Of a stretch of 64,000 nt of DNA, positions 41,753 to 51,734 are shown piece after piece. A program made the translations under genes and the position numbers. The notes under the pieces are model-generated. The model was not told the origin of the DNA, made no database searches, and saw only the letters and a program-made list of their open reading frames with translations. Source of the DNA: Arsukibacterium perlucidum DSM 18276. Lineage in GTDB: Bacteria; Pseudomonadota; Gammaproteobacteria; Enterobacterales; Alteromonadaceae. The stretch is taken from contig NZ_KB907704.1 in NCBI RefSeq assembly GCF_000382165.1, positions 1 through 64,000 on the forward strand, in the 5' to 3' direction. Every line of letters starts with the position of its first letter. Positions within the stretch are counted from its first letter, which is position 1.

Positions 41753-42648
41753 CAGGCAGGTTTGTGACTGAAGTTACCGGCCTGCTTGGCCACTGCCAGT
41801 GCCTGCTCTGCGGCCTTAAAAGCCGCTTTAGTGCTGCCCTGTCGAACGGCCAGAGCAACGACGGTGGTAGCCGGTTCGTTTTGGCTGTCAGCCAGCTGCA
41901 GCAATTGCTGACGCAAGTGCTGCGCCATAATCAATGCTTGCGGCTCGGCCGTCTCGGGTAGCAGGGCAATAAAGCGATCACCGGCATAGCGGCATACCAG
42001 ATCACTGTGCCGCAACTGGCTGCTGAGTAATTCACTTAACTGGCTAAGATACGCATCGCCGGCCGCCATGCCATGCTGACGGTTAAACTGAATGAAATTG
42101 TCGATATCAACTACCAGCAAACTGAGCGCCTTGTGCTGGCTTTTGTGCAGTTCAATCTCGCGTTGCAGCACTGCTTGCAAATAAGCCGCGCCATAGAGTT
42201 GCGTTAACGGATCAATCAACTGATGCTGGCGTAAAAACAGCTCGCGGCCCTGCAGCTGGCGGTTAATGGCCCGTTGTTCGCGGTGCCAGCCGACCAGACC
42301 GTAGGTCAGGATCAGCATGCCAACCGGCGCGGGTAGTGATTCCAGCCAGCTCATCAACCGGATAGTGTCCGGATAGCGGATAAACTCGTCCAGCAAGTCC
42401 AGAAAGTAGGAGTAGACTAATAGCAGGCTGCCATAATACAGCCATTCGGTTACCCGCCCCGCTGGCCGGCTGCTGATAATAAGCCCCAGCCAGCCGCAGG
42501 CTACCAGCAAGGTAGTGCCCTCGCCCAGAATATCTAACCAGTCGAACTCCGTGGCTTGCTTGCCGCTGCCACTATGGATAGCCAGCAGCAGGCCACTAAC
42601 AAGCAACAGCAAGCTGGATAGCATTTTATAACGGTGTTGTTGCCACAT
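41752..42648 (-). CDS. Membrane GGDEF protein with degenerate active site
   Basis: This 298-residue protein has about five short membrane helices (1-120) and a GGDEF domain. The loop reads AGDRF instead of GG(D/E)EF, so catalysis is unlikely. The RxxD inhibitory site (RHSD) five residues before it is kept, so it may act as a cyclic di-GMP sensor. The ATG at 42648 was chosen; an upstream TTG at 42702 lacks support. It is translationally coupled to the AraC gene. Confidence 0.82.
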   Translation of the reverse strand: MWQQHRYKMLSSLLLLVSGLLLAIHSGSGKQATEFDWLDILGEGTTLLVACGWLGLIISSRPAGRVTEWLYYGSLLLVYSYFLDLLDEFIRYPDTIRLMSWLESLPAPVGMLILTYGLVGWHREQRAINRQLQGRELFLRQHQLIDPLTQLYGAAYLQAVLQREIELHKSQHKALSLLVVDIDNFIQFNRQHGMAAGDAYLSQLSELLSSQLRHSDLVCRYAGDRFIALLPETAEPQALIMAQHLRQQLLQLADSQNEPATTVVALAVRQGSTKAAFKAAEQALAVAKQAGNFSHKPA

Positions 42649-42849
42649 AGGCTGAATGTTCCGGCAAATAATGACCAGTTTGCGGCGCTGGCATGACAGC
42701 AATATGACAAATTCCGGCCGTTATCCGGCTCTGTTGCACCCTGAAGACCCGGGTCAGCAGCGTGCATGCAACCCTGTGCACAACCACCGTTTTGTCACAG
42801 AGTGCCGGCAGACTAATTTGCACTATTTATTGCAACTCGAGAGCACGTT

Positions 42850-45369
42850 ATGAAGCCAAACTATCGTCTTACCCTGCTGGCATCTGCCATTACCCTGGCG
42901 TGCAGCGCCGTATCTGCACAATTAATGGCCGACACCGAAACTGACCAGCTTGAACATATTGAAGTACGCGGCCAGTTTGGTGCCTTAAGTAAAGCGCTGA
43001 ACCGCCAGCGCAATGCTGCCGGTATTGTTACCGTAGCCAGTACCGATGAAATGGGCCAGTTTCCCGACAGTAATGTCAGCGAAGCTCTGCAACGATTAGC
43101 GGGCTTGTCGGTAGAGCGGGATCAGGGTGAAGGCCGTTTTATCCGGGTGCGGGGCCTGGCACCGGACTACAACTCGGTAACTTACAACGGTACTCAACTT
43201 GCCGCGCCGGAAGCGGGCCGACGAGCAGTGGCGCTGGATGTGATCCCGTCGGACTTGCTGGAATCGGTTGAAGTGAATAAAACCCTGACCCCTGATATGG
43301 CTGCCGGCTCTCTGGGCGGTACAGTCGAAATAAAAAGCTTGTCAGCCTTTGATCGCAGCAACGATTTTTACTCTTTTACCGCAGAGACGGGCTACAACGA
43401 GCAACAGTCGAAAACCAGCCCCAAAGTGTCCGGCGTGTTCAGTAAAATACTGGATTTCGGTGGCGAAGCAGACAGCCTGGGGATGGCAATTGCTGCCAGT
43501 TTTGCCGAGCGTAAATTTGGCTCAGAAAATGTTGAAACGGGCGGCAGCTGGGACTTTGCTGACGGCTTAGAAGAGTTTGAACTGCGCGACTATACCATCA
43601 CTCGTGAGCGGCTGGGGCTGGCCCTGAATCTGGATTACCGGCCAGGCAGCAATAATGAATATTACCTGCGCAGCCTGTACAGCCGCTTTAGTGACAATGA
43701 ACAGCGCCAGGGGCTGGTGGTCGAATTTGCTGATCCGCAACAGCCTGGTGCCAGCGGTGAAGCTGAACTGCTGCGATCATTAAAACAACGCAAAGAGACG
43801 CAGAGCATTGCAGCTCTGGTGCTGGGTACCCGCCAGGTTACCGGTAGCTGGGAATGGCAACTGGAAGCCGGGGCCAGCAAAGCCGACGAAGACACCCCGT
43901 TTAATATCGGCGCGGCCGACTTTGAGCAGGCGTTTGATGATGCAGTTGGTTTTAGCGGCAGCCATATACTGCGGCTGAATGCGCCGGCCGATGCGTATCT
44001 GGCAGACGGCTATGAGCTAAAAGAAGTGGAAATGGGTGATACCTACACCAAAGAGACCGAGCGTAATATTAAGTTTGATCTGAGCCGCGAAATGCTGCGC
44101 GGCGACAACAGCCTGCAACTGAAAGCTGGGGTTAAATTCAGTCAGCGGGAAAAAGCAGCGGCCGAAGATGTCTGGTTATTTGAAGATTTTGCCGAGCAGG
44201 GTGTCACAGCACTAACTATGAGTGATTATGCCGGTGGCATGGTGGACTACAGTCTGAGTAACCTGGGGCCGGCGGTCAGCAGTGCGGCTATTTATCAGTT
44301 AGTGGCAGGGCTTAACCGCGCGGACTTTGTTGATGAGGTCGAATCACAAATTAACGATTATCAGGTGGATGAAGATATCAGCGCCGGCTATGTTATGGCG
44401 CAGTGGCAGTATGCAAACTGGCAGCTGGTTGGTGGGGTGCGCTTTGAGCATGAACAGCGTGATGCCGTCGGCACCCGTTATGATGACAGCACCGGCCAGT
44501 TCAGTGCCAACCGGCAAAGCAGCAGCGAAGGCTATTGGCTGCCTGCGCTGGTTGGGCGCTATAACCTGGCAGAGAACAGCATAGTGCGGGCGGCGTTCAG
44601 CACTGGCCTGGTGCGGCCGAACTTCGAACAGCTGGCGCCGGCCTTTATTCTGGAACGTGACGATGATGAGCTGGAAGCCGCATTCGGTAACCCGGACTTA
44701 AAAGCGCTGACGTCAAACAATTTTGACCTGGGCATCGAGCATTATGCCGATAAGCTTGGTGTACTGTCGGCTATGTTGTTTTATAAGCAGATTGATAACT
44801 TTATTTATGAAGCCGATTTAGCCGGGCGCGGTGAGTATGCTGACTTTGCCAAAGCCGAAACCTATGTTAATGGCGGCAGCGCCGATTTATATGGTCTGGA
44901 ATTAAATGCGGTGCATCAGCTGGCAGGTTTTGGTAACTGGCTGGATCACCTGCTGCTATCGGCTAACCTGACTCTTACTGACTCAGCGGCAGATATTGAG
45001 TGGTTTGACGATGGTAGTTTACTGCGCCGGGAAGTGGCACTGCCCAGCCAGTCAGATAAAACGGCTAACCTTAGCATCGGCTACGAGACTGACAGCCTGA
45101 GCCTGCGTTTGGCTGCGAATTATAAATCGAAGTATCTGGCCGAGGTCGGCGACGTCAGTGACGCGTCCTATGACGTTTATGCTGATGATCATCTGCAGCT
45201 AGACTTCAGTAGTAAATGGACCTTCAGCCGTGGTATGCAGCTGTATTTTAATGTTATCAATTTAAATGACGAGCCGTACTACGCCTACACCGGCCGTAAG
45301 CCTTATAACTTCCAATATGAACAGTATGGTCGCACTGTGGTGCTGGGCCTGCAGATCACTAACTGGTAA
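42850..45369 (+). CDS. TonB-dependent receptor, probably for phytate or its products
   Basis: This 839-residue outer-membrane receptor has a signal peptide (about 1-28), a plug domain (IEVRGQFGALSKALNRQRNAAGIVTV, FPDSNVSEALQRLAGLSVERDQGEGRFIRVRGL) and a C-terminal 22-strand barrel ending in aromatic YGRTVVLGLQITNW. It matches the TIGR01782-type group common in Alteromonadales. A 13-base gap to a lipoprotein phytase makes an inositol-phosphate ligand likely by context. Confidence 0.9.
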   Translation: MKPNYRLTLLASAITLACSAVSAQLMADTETDQLEHIEVRGQFGALSKALNRQRNAAGIVTVASTDEMGQFPDSNVSEALQRLAGLSVERDQGEGRFIRVRGLAPDYNSVTYNGTQLAAPEAGRRAVALDVIPSDLLESVEVNKTLTPDMAAGSLGGTVEIKSLSAFDRSNDFYSFTAETGYNEQQSKTSPKVSGVFSKILDFGGEADSLGMAIAASFAERKFGSENVETGGSWDFADGLEEFELRDYTITRERLGLALNLDYRPGSNNEYYLRSLYSRFSDNEQRQGLVVEFADPQQPGASGEAELLRSLKQRKETQSIAALVLGTRQVTGSWEWQLEAGASKADEDTPFNIGAADFEQAFDDAVGFSGSHILRLNAPADAYLADGYELKEVEMGDTYTKETERNIKFDLSREMLRGDNSLQLKAGVKFSQREKAAAEDVWLFEDFAEQGVTALTMSDYAGGMVDYSLSNLGPAVSSAAIYQLVAGLNRADFVDEVESQINDYQVDEDISAGYVMAQWQYANWQLVGGVRFEHEQRDAVGTRYDDSTGQFSANRQSSSEGYWLPALVGRYNLAENSIVRAAFSTGLVRPNFEQLAPAFILERDDDELEAAFGNPDLKALTSNNFDLGIEHYADKLGVLSAMLFYKQIDNFIYEADLAGRGEYADFAKAETYVNGGSADLYGLELNAVHQLAGFGNWLDHLLLSANLTLTDSAADIEWFDDGSLLRREVALPSQSDKTANLSIGYETDSLSLRLAANYKSKYLAEVGDVSDASYDVYADDHLQLDFSSKWTFSRGMQLYFNVINLNDEPYYAYTGRKPYNFQYEQYGRTVVLGLQITNW

Positions 45370-45382
45370 CAGGGATTAGACG

Positions 45383-47296
45383 ATGCTATTAACTAAAAAA
45401 GTTTTGATCCGCAGCACAGTGAGTCTGGCATTGGCAGCACTGGTAAGTGGCTGCCAGCTGGAACAGTCGCGGTCAACTATAGCGCCACAGCAGCTGACTG
45501 TCAGTGCCAGCCATTATTACCAATTCCAACTGGCTGGTCAGCAGTATCAGGTACTAACTAACGAGTCTCAGCTGCAGTTAGTTACAGGCACTACCCAACT
45601 GGCAGCGGTCGGGGGTAATTTCGGCCGGCTCACTTTGCAACCACTTGACGAGGATACTGCACTGCTGGCGGCAATGGATGCAAACAACAATAGTCTTTAT
45701 TTGTGGCAGGTAAGCTCAAAGGCCAGCGAGTCATTGCAGCTTATCCGGCAACAACTGATCAGCAGCAGGGTAGTGGATGATCTGTGCTTTTATCAAAGTA
45801 GTGAGAACCAGCAGTTAAGCCTGTTTTTACTGGGTGGCCGCGGTGGCGCCGACCAGCTGTTGTTACAACAACAGCAGCAATGGCTGGCAGAGCCGTTGGT
45901 GATCCGTGAATTAAATGTGCCTTACGACAGCACGGCCTGTGTAACCGACCCGGTTACTGGCGCCTTATATATTGCTGAAGCTGATCGGGCAATCTGGCGC
46001 TATCAGGCAGAACCGGAGGCTGATGAAGGTCGCAGTCTGGTGCAGGTAAATACCCCTTTTGGCAAGTTACAGGGCGAAGTAAAAGCGTTGCAGCTGTTAC
46101 CAGATGGCAGTTTACTGGCACTGGAAGAACAGCCTGCCCGGATACTGCAGCTTAGCGGTAGCGGAGATCTGTTAACTACCCTGCGGGTGCCGGCGCTGCC
46201 TGAAGCAAGTGGTCTTTCCGTCAATCTGCAAGCCAATAAGGCCGCGTTATTTGTCAGCAGTGAAGATGCCAGCCCAGTGCAGCAGCTATCTTTATCGCTG
46301 CCTGTTGCTGCCGCCCGAAGCAGCAGAGCACCGCTCGTACAGGTAATGCCAACCTTACAGACCGAAGCCGCCAGTCAGCGCGGTGATGTAATGGACGACC
46401 CGGCAGTATGGCATCATCCGGCTAAGCCTGAGCTGAGCCTTATTCTGGGTACCGATAAACGCGCCGGACTGGACGTTTACAATATGCAGGGCAAGCGGGT
46501 GCAGCGCTTAACAGTGGGGCGCCTGAACAATGTTGATGTTCGTTACGATTTGGCCTGGCAGGGCCAACCTCACGATATTGCTGTGGCCAGCTTAAGGGAT
46601 GACAACACCTTGCAGTTGTTTGCTATTGATAAGCAGGGCAAGTTGCATAATGCTGGCAAGGTTGCCACCTCAATGAGTGAAATTTATGGCCTGTGTCAGT
46701 ACCATAGCGACAGCAGTGGTGCGCACTATGTGTTTGTAAATGACAAAGCGGGCTTAATTGAGCAGTACCGGATTGATAGTGATGGCATGAACTGGCAAGG
46801 GGTTTTAGTGCGTTCGCTGCAAGTACCCAGCCAACCAGAGGGCTGCGTGACGGATGATAAACGCGGCATTTTGTTCGTTGGTGAAGAAGATCAGGCTATC
46901 TGGCGCTTTGCAGCTGCAGCCGATGCACCAACAACCGGCGAGGTAATATTGCGGGTTGAGGGGGAGCGTCTGGTTGATGACATTGAAGGTATCGCGCTGG
47001 CAGAACATAACGGTAATAGTTATCTGCTGGTATCCAGCCAGGGCAATGACAGTTATCTGATTTATGATGCGGCGCCACCTTATACTGAGCGGTTACATTT
47101 CAGAATAGGCACCAATCCGCAACTGGGGATAGATGGTGCCTCAGAAACTGATGGCTTAGAGGTTACCACCCGCTCGCTGGGCCCGGGTTTTGAACAGGGA
47201 GCCTTGGTAGTACAGGATGGCCGTAACCGGATGCCGGAGCAAGGCCAGAACCTGAAGCTGGTGCCCTGGCACGCACTATTACAACAGCTGAAGTAA
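45383..47296 (+). CDS. Tandem beta-propeller phytase lipoprotein
   Basis: This 637-residue lipoprotein has lipobox VSGC (Cys24). The C-terminal half (about 320-637) is a full beta-propeller phytase domain: DDPAVWHHPAKPELSLILGTDKRAGLDVY, RLNNVDVRYD, EGCVTDDKRGILFVGEEDQAIWRF, DDIEGIAL, GNDSYLIYD and SETDGLEV. The N-terminal half (about 35-315) is a diverged copy of the same fold (DDLCFYQ, TACVTDPVTGALYIAEADRAIWRY) lacking many ligands. Known dual-domain phytases use the weak domain to help hydrolyse phytate. The products would be lower inositol phosphates and phosphate. Confidence 0.9.
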   Translation: MLLTKKVLIRSTVSLALAALVSGCQLEQSRSTIAPQQLTVSASHYYQFQLAGQQYQVLTNESQLQLVTGTTQLAAVGGNFGRLTLQPLDEDTALLAAMDANNNSLYLWQVSSKASESLQLIRQQLISSRVVDDLCFYQSSENQQLSLFLLGGRGGADQLLLQQQQQWLAEPLVIRELNVPYDSTACVTDPVTGALYIAEADRAIWRYQAEPEADEGRSLVQVNTPFGKLQGEVKALQLLPDGSLLALEEQPARILQLSGSGDLLTTLRVPALPEASGLSVNLQANKAALFVSSEDASPVQQLSLSLPVAAARSSRAPLVQVMPTLQTEAASQRGDVMDDPAVWHHPAKPELSLILGTDKRAGLDVYNMQGKRVQRLTVGRLNNVDVRYDLAWQGQPHDIAVASLRDDNTLQLFAIDKQGKLHNAGKVATSMSEIYGLCQYHSDSSGAHYVFVNDKAGLIEQYRIDSDGMNWQGVLVRSLQVPSQPEGCVTDDKRGILFVGEEDQAIWRFAAAADAPTTGEVILRVEGERLVDDIEGIALAEHNGNSYLLVSSQGNDSYLIYDAAPPYTERLHFRIGTNPQLGIDGASETDGLEVTTRSLGPGFEQGALVVQDGRNRMPEQGQNLKLVPWHALLQQLK

Positions 47297-47317
47297 CAAA
47301 CTGTTCGCGCAGGTGAA

Positions 47318-47353
47318 AAGCCCCATTCAGCTAAACTGAACGGGGCTTTTTTA
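47318..47353. terminator. Bidirectional rho-independent terminator
   Basis: AAGCCCCATTCAG and CTGAACGGGGCTT form a stem around a short loop (CTAAA-like), flanked by A-rich and T-rich runs (TTTTTTA on the plus strand, AAAA on the left). It separates the convergent phytase and RND pump genes and can stop both. Confidence 0.85.
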
Positions 47354-50300
47354 TTCTATATATTCTTCTTTGCGCCAATTATGCAGTTTTTCACCCAGCA
47401 CCAGCATGCAGGGGGTTAAAAACAGGGTAAGTAAGGTTGCGAAGGTTAACCCGCCGGCAATGGCGCTGGATAACTGGGTCCACCACATGGTGGAGGGAGC
47501 ACCAAAGCCGAGGCTTGGCTCCAGCAAGTTAACGTTTACTGCTAATACCATCGGCATTAAGCCCAGTACCGTGGTGACAGAGGTTAGCAATACCGGCCGT
47601 AAGCGCAGGCAGCCGGTTTCCAGCGCAGCTTCGATTGCCGACATACCGCTTTGTCGCAGCTGATTAAAGGTATCGATTAACACGATATTATTATTTACTA
47701 CTATGCCTGCCAGGCCAATGATGCCCATGCCCACCATCACGATACCAAAGCTCTGACCGTTAACCAGCAGGCCCAGCAACACCCCGGCAGTGGAAAAGAC
47801 AATGGCTGACAGTACCAGCAAGCTTTGGTACCAGCTGTTAAATTGCACCAGCAAAATCATCAGCATAAGGAAAATTGCGGTAATAAAAGCGCTGATTAAA
47901 AATGTAATGGCTTCCTGCTGGTCGGCACTTTCCCCGGCCGTTTTCACCTTAACATTGTCTGGCAGCTTAAGATCACTGGCCAGTAACGCCTGTAAGCGCT
48001 CATTAACCTGCGCGCCGGGCGTTAAATCACTTTTAATCGTTATCGCCCGATTACCGTCTATCCGTTTGATAACACTGGTTTTTGGGGCGGGTACCAGTTC
48101 AACAAAATTACTAAGTGGTACCTGTCCCCGCATGGTCTGAATGGTTAAGCGGCCCAGTTGATCCAAGGATCGCCACTGCTCTGGAAAGCGCACCCGGATA
48201 TCCACTTCATCACTGGCATATTCTGGGCGGAACTTGGCCAATAATAAGCCGTTACTGACCATTTGCACCGCATTACCAACGGTAAGTACATCGGCGCCAA
48301 AACGGGCAGCGGCGGCGCGGTCTACTTCAATCCGCCATTCAATACCCGGTAGGCTGCGATCATCTTCAATATCGAGAAAACCTTCCATTTGCTGCATTTG
48401 GCGAATAATCAGGTCGACTGCGTGCTCCGTTGCTGCTGCATCTGTGCCGCTGACCTGCAATTCAACCGGTTTACCGGCGGCCGGGCCTTCCTGCTGCTGG
48501 CGGAACTCCAGAATAATACCGGGAATGTCGCTGGTAAGCTGGCGCATGTCGTTCAGGATGGCGGCCGCTTTGCGCCGTTCAAACCAGTCGATAAACTGAA
48601 ATTGCAGGGTGCCGACCACATCGGGCGCCAGCTCACCACTGCTGCTGGCCAGAGAGCGGGCATACAGCGCTTTTACTTCAGTCAAACCAAGCAACCGTTG
48701 CTCTACCTTTTGCAGTAGCGTATCTTTTTCGTAAATAGACATATCGCCACGGGCCCGCACCCATACCTGGGCTGACTCCGGCTCTACTTCAGGGAAAAAC
48801 TCCAGGCCATGATTAAACTTGCTGTAGCCTACAAATATCAGCGCCATGGCAGCCAGCAAACCGCCCAGGGTAAGGCCGGGGTGGCGTAGCAAGCGGCTTA
48901 GTACCTTACGATAGGCCAAACCTGCCCGGCTGGCTTCGACGTTATGGGGTGCAGGCCGGGCGCGGCTGATGCCACCCATTACCGGCAGAAAAATCAGCGC
49001 CATAAACAACGATGCCAGTAAACAGAGGATCACCGTCGCCGGCAGATACTTCATAAACTGGCCTACCACACCAGGCCAGAACAACAGCGGCATAAACACC
49101 ACTACCGTGGTGGCAGTAGAAGCAATAATAGGCCAGGCCATCCGGCCGGCCGCGTTGGCCCAGGCTTGTTTTGGTTTTTGACCTTCACCAAGATTACGGT
49201 CGGCCAGTTCACTGACCACCACCGCACCGTCTACCAGCATGCCGGCGACCAGAATAAGTGCAAACAGCACAATAATATTCATGGTGTAGCCAAGCGCGAA
49301 AATCATCAGAATGCCGGCAAAGAAGGCACCGGGAATGGTGATACCCACCAGCAACGCAGAGCGCACCCCCATGGTTGCGACAATTAAAATCAGCACCAAA
49401 ACCACAGCAGTTAACACGTTGTTCAGTAAATCTGACAGCATGTTTTTCACTTCTTTTGACTGATCCATAATGTAGTTAATATGCATGCCGTCTGGAAACT
49501 GGGTACTGGCCTGATCGATTAACGCTTTGGTTTGCTCGATGGTGGAAATAATATTGGCGCCGGCCCGTTTTTTGATTTCCAACACTACTGCTGGCTGGCC
49601 GTTAATCCGGGCAAAACCGAGCGGATCTTTAAAACTGCGGCTAATGGTCGCGACATCGCCGAAGGTAATCACAGTATCGCCGTCGACTTTAATCGGCATC
49701 GACAACACGTCGTCAAGGTTTTCAATTACTCCCGGCACTTTCATGGCGAGGCGGCCGGCACCGGTATCCAGGCTACCAGCGGCGACCAGCCGGTTGTTAT
49801 TTGAGACCAGGCTGAACAGCTGCTGGTAATCAAGGCCATAACCCTCCAGCACTTGCGGGTCGACCACGATTTCCAGCATATCTTCGCGGTCGCCACCAAT
49901 ATCAACTTCCAGCACTTCGGGGATAGCTTCGATGTTTTCCTGCAGCTGACGGCCAATGTAAACCAACTGACTTTCAGAGATAGGGCCGGATAGTCCAACC
50001 GACAGTACCGGAAACAGCCCGACGTTAATTTCGTTAACGGTTGGCTCATCGGCTTCGCCCGGCAGTTTGGCGCGGGCCGCGTCTACTTTTACCCGCACAT
50101 CGGCCAGGGCCTGCTCGGCATTAAAGCCAGCATCAAACTCCAGCATTACCGAGGCATGGCCTTCGCTGGAGGTGGAGGTCATTTTCTTAATCCCTTCCAG
50201 CGAGCGCAGCTCATGCTCCATTGGCCTTACCAATAAACGCTCGCCATCTTCCGGGCTGATGCCGTCGAGTGACATCGATACATACATCATCGGAATGGCA

Positions 50301-50422
50301 ACATCGGGGTTGGCTTCTTTCGGAATGGTTTGGTACGCGGTAATACCGGCAATAAATAAAAACAGCAGCAGCATTAAGCTGGCGCGGCTGCGGTTGATCG
50401 CCGCCTGAATAATGGCATTCAT
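47351..50422 (-). CDS. RND efflux pump, HAE-like permease
   Basis: This 1023-residue inner-membrane transporter has the full RND layout (twelve helices, two periplasmic loops) and begins RASLMLLLFLFIAGITAYQTIPKEANPDVAIP, typical of the hydrophobe-exporting group. The helix-4 motif is LILVAGMLVDGAVVVSELADR, with one Asp and a Gly where AcrB has Asp-Asp. It overlaps its adaptor gene by four bases; no TolC-family gene is in the operon. Substrates unknown, probably organic toxicants. Confidence 0.92.
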   Translation of the reverse strand: MNAIIQAAINRSRASLMLLLFLFIAGITAYQTIPKEANPDVAIPMMYVSMSLDGISPEDGERLLVRPMEHELRSLEGIKKMTSTSSEGHASVMLEFDAGFNAEQALADVRVKVDAARAKLPGEADEPTVNEINVGLFPVLSVGLSGPISESQLVYIGRQLQENIEAIPEVLEVDIGGDREDMLEIVVDPQVLEGYGLDYQQLFSLVSNNNRLVAAGSLDTGAGRLAMKVPGVIENLDDVLSMPIKVDGDTVITFGDVATISRSFKDPLGFARINGQPAVVLEIKKRAGANIISTIEQTKALIDQASTQFPDGMHINYIMDQSKEVKNMLSDLLNNVLTAVVLVLILIVATMGVRSALLVGITIPGAFFAGILMIFALGYTMNIIVLFALILVAGMLVDGAVVVSELADRNLGEGQKPKQAWANAAGRMAWPIIASTATTVVVFMPLLFWPGVVGQFMKYLPATVILCLLASLFMALIFLPVMGGISRARPAPHNVEASRAGLAYRKVLSRLLRHPGLTLGGLLAAMALIFVGYSKFNHGLEFFPEVEPESAQVWVRARGDMSIYEKDTLLQKVEQRLLGLTEVKALYARSLASSSGELAPDVVGTLQFQFIDWFERRKAAAILNDMRQLTSDIPGIILEFRQQQEGPAAGKPVELQVSGTDAAATEHAVDLIIRQMQQMEGFLDIEDDRSLPGIEWRIEVDRAAAARFGADVLTVGNAVQMVSNGLLLAKFRPEYASDEVDIRVRFPEQWRSLDQLGRLTIQTMRGQVPLSNFVELVPAPKTSVIKRIDGNRAITIKSDLTPGAQVNERLQALLASDLKLPDNVKVKTAGESADQQEAITFLISAFITAIFLMLMILLVQFNSWYQSLLVLSAIVFSTAGVLLGLLVNGQSFGIVMVGMGIIGLAGIVVNNNIVLIDTFNQLRQSGMSAIEAALETGCLRLRPVLLTSVTTVLGLMPMVLAVNVNLLEPSLGFGAPSTMWWTQLSSAIAGGLTFATLLTLFLTPCMLVLGEKLHNWRKEEYIE

Positions 50423-51495
50423 GGTTTAGCCTCTGCCACCTGCACCTTATCGCCGGGTTTTACAAAGCCCGCGCCCTGGGTAATGATCTGAGCACGCTCG
50501 GGCAAGCCGGTTACGCGTGCCCCGTTGTTGTCAGCAGTAATAATTTGCACCGGATAAAATACCACTTGCTGCTGGTCATCCACTACCGACAAGCCCAGCT
50601 TGCCACTGCTATCCAGACTTAACAGTGCCGGTGAAACCAGATGCGCCAGCACCGGTTCCAGTTGCACTTCAACAGTGGCGCTACCGCCGGCAATCCGCAG
50701 CAGTTCAGGGTTCGCAACTGTCACTTCAATGTAGAAACTGCGGGTAGCGATATCGGCAGCATAGCTGATAAAACTGAGCTCGCCGCTCAGTTGCCTGCCA
50801 TCGAGCAGCCGCAGCTTCACACTCTGGCCCGGTTGCAATGCTGCGATATGCTGTTGCGGAATTTGAGCGGTAACTTTTAATTTATCTATCTGCACTAATT
50901 GCAGTAACTCAGTGCCAACTTGCACCATGTCGCCCACTTCGACGTAGCGCCGGTCTATCACGCCATTAAAAGGCGCAACCGGTTCAATCTGGGCCAGCGC
51001 CAGGCGGGCGCTTTCTAGCTCAGCTTCAGCCCGGGCCAGTTCACTTTGTAGTCGGGTGAGTTCTGTTTCTGAGACAAACTGTGAGGTGCTCAGCGTGCGG
51101 GCACTGGCCAGCTCGTTTTGTCTTAAAGTTAAATTTGCTCTGGCCTGAGCTAATACTTCGCTGCGGCCTTCATCAGACTGTCGCAGCAACTTTTGGCCCT
51201 GTTGCACCCTGTCGCCCTGGCGGGTTAGCAGCTCAACTATAGTACCGGCTTGCTGTGATTTAATGCTGACACTGCGCCAAGGCAAAACCTGGCCCTGCGC
51301 CACCCGGGTAAGCTGATAAGGCCCGGCGTCCGACCAGCGGGTTTCCACCAGAGCCAGTTGCTGCTCCGGCGGCTGTTGCTCGGCAGGTGATTGCTGTTTA
51401 GCACGGTAGTTATCCCCACTTAGCAACCAAAGCAGCAACGCCAGCGCTAAAATTACGGCAATCATAACAGGAGAGGCAGCTAGCTTTTTAAACAT
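50419..51495 (-). CDS. RND efflux adaptor subunit
   Basis: This 358-residue periplasmic adaptor has an N-terminal anchor (about 10-27), a lipoyl half (AGTIVELLTRQGDRVQQGQKLL), a helical hairpin (ANLTLRQNELASARTL, LTRLQSELARAEAELESARLALAQ) and a second lipoyl half with VAPFNGVIDRRYVEVGDMV. It pairs with the RND permease downstream. The ATG at 51495 has AAGGA seven bases upstream; the longer frame to 51609 is less likely. Confidence 0.87.
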   Translation of the reverse strand: MFKKLAASPVMIAVILALALLLWLLSGDNYRAKQQSPAEQQPPEQQLALVETRWSDAGPYQLTRVAQGQVLPWRSVSIKSQQAGTIVELLTRQGDRVQQGQKLLRQSDEGRSEVLAQARANLTLRQNELASARTLSTSQFVSETELTRLQSELARAEAELESARLALAQIEPVAPFNGVIDRRYVEVGDMVQVGTELLQLVQIDKLKVTAQIPQQHIAALQPGQSVKLRLLDGRQLSGELSFISYAADIATRSFYIEVTVANPELLRIAGGSATVEVQLEPVLAHLVSPALLSLDSSGKLGLSVVDDQQQVVFYPVQIITADNNGARVTGLPERAQIITQGAGFVKPGDKVQVAEAKP

Positions 51496-51552
51496 GAGCG
51501 ATCCTTGGCGTAACAATAGACAGAATGGCAATTTTAACAGCTGAAAAATACC

Positions 51553-51568
51553 TACATCAATGAATGTA
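51553..51568. promoter_or_regulatory. TACAT-N6-ATGTA palindrome, possible operator
   Basis: TACATCAATGAATGTA is a short inverted repeat 57 bases upstream of the adaptor start and in the intergenic space to the divergent flavin oxidoreductase gene. A further ATGTA lies at 51592-51596. It may be a repressor site for the pump; no regulator gene is adjacent. Confidence 0.3.
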
Positions 51569-51734
51569 AGCAAGCTGATATCTGTAAGTAAATGTAGCCA
51601 GTTTAACATGTCATGGTTGCAATGTATGTTGGCGGCCCCTTGTTTTTTAATGGTTGCAGACCAATTAACTCTGTCAGCTTATCGGTGCCTTTGTTGCCGT
51701 TAAATTTTGTAATTGCTAACTAACGGGACATGTT

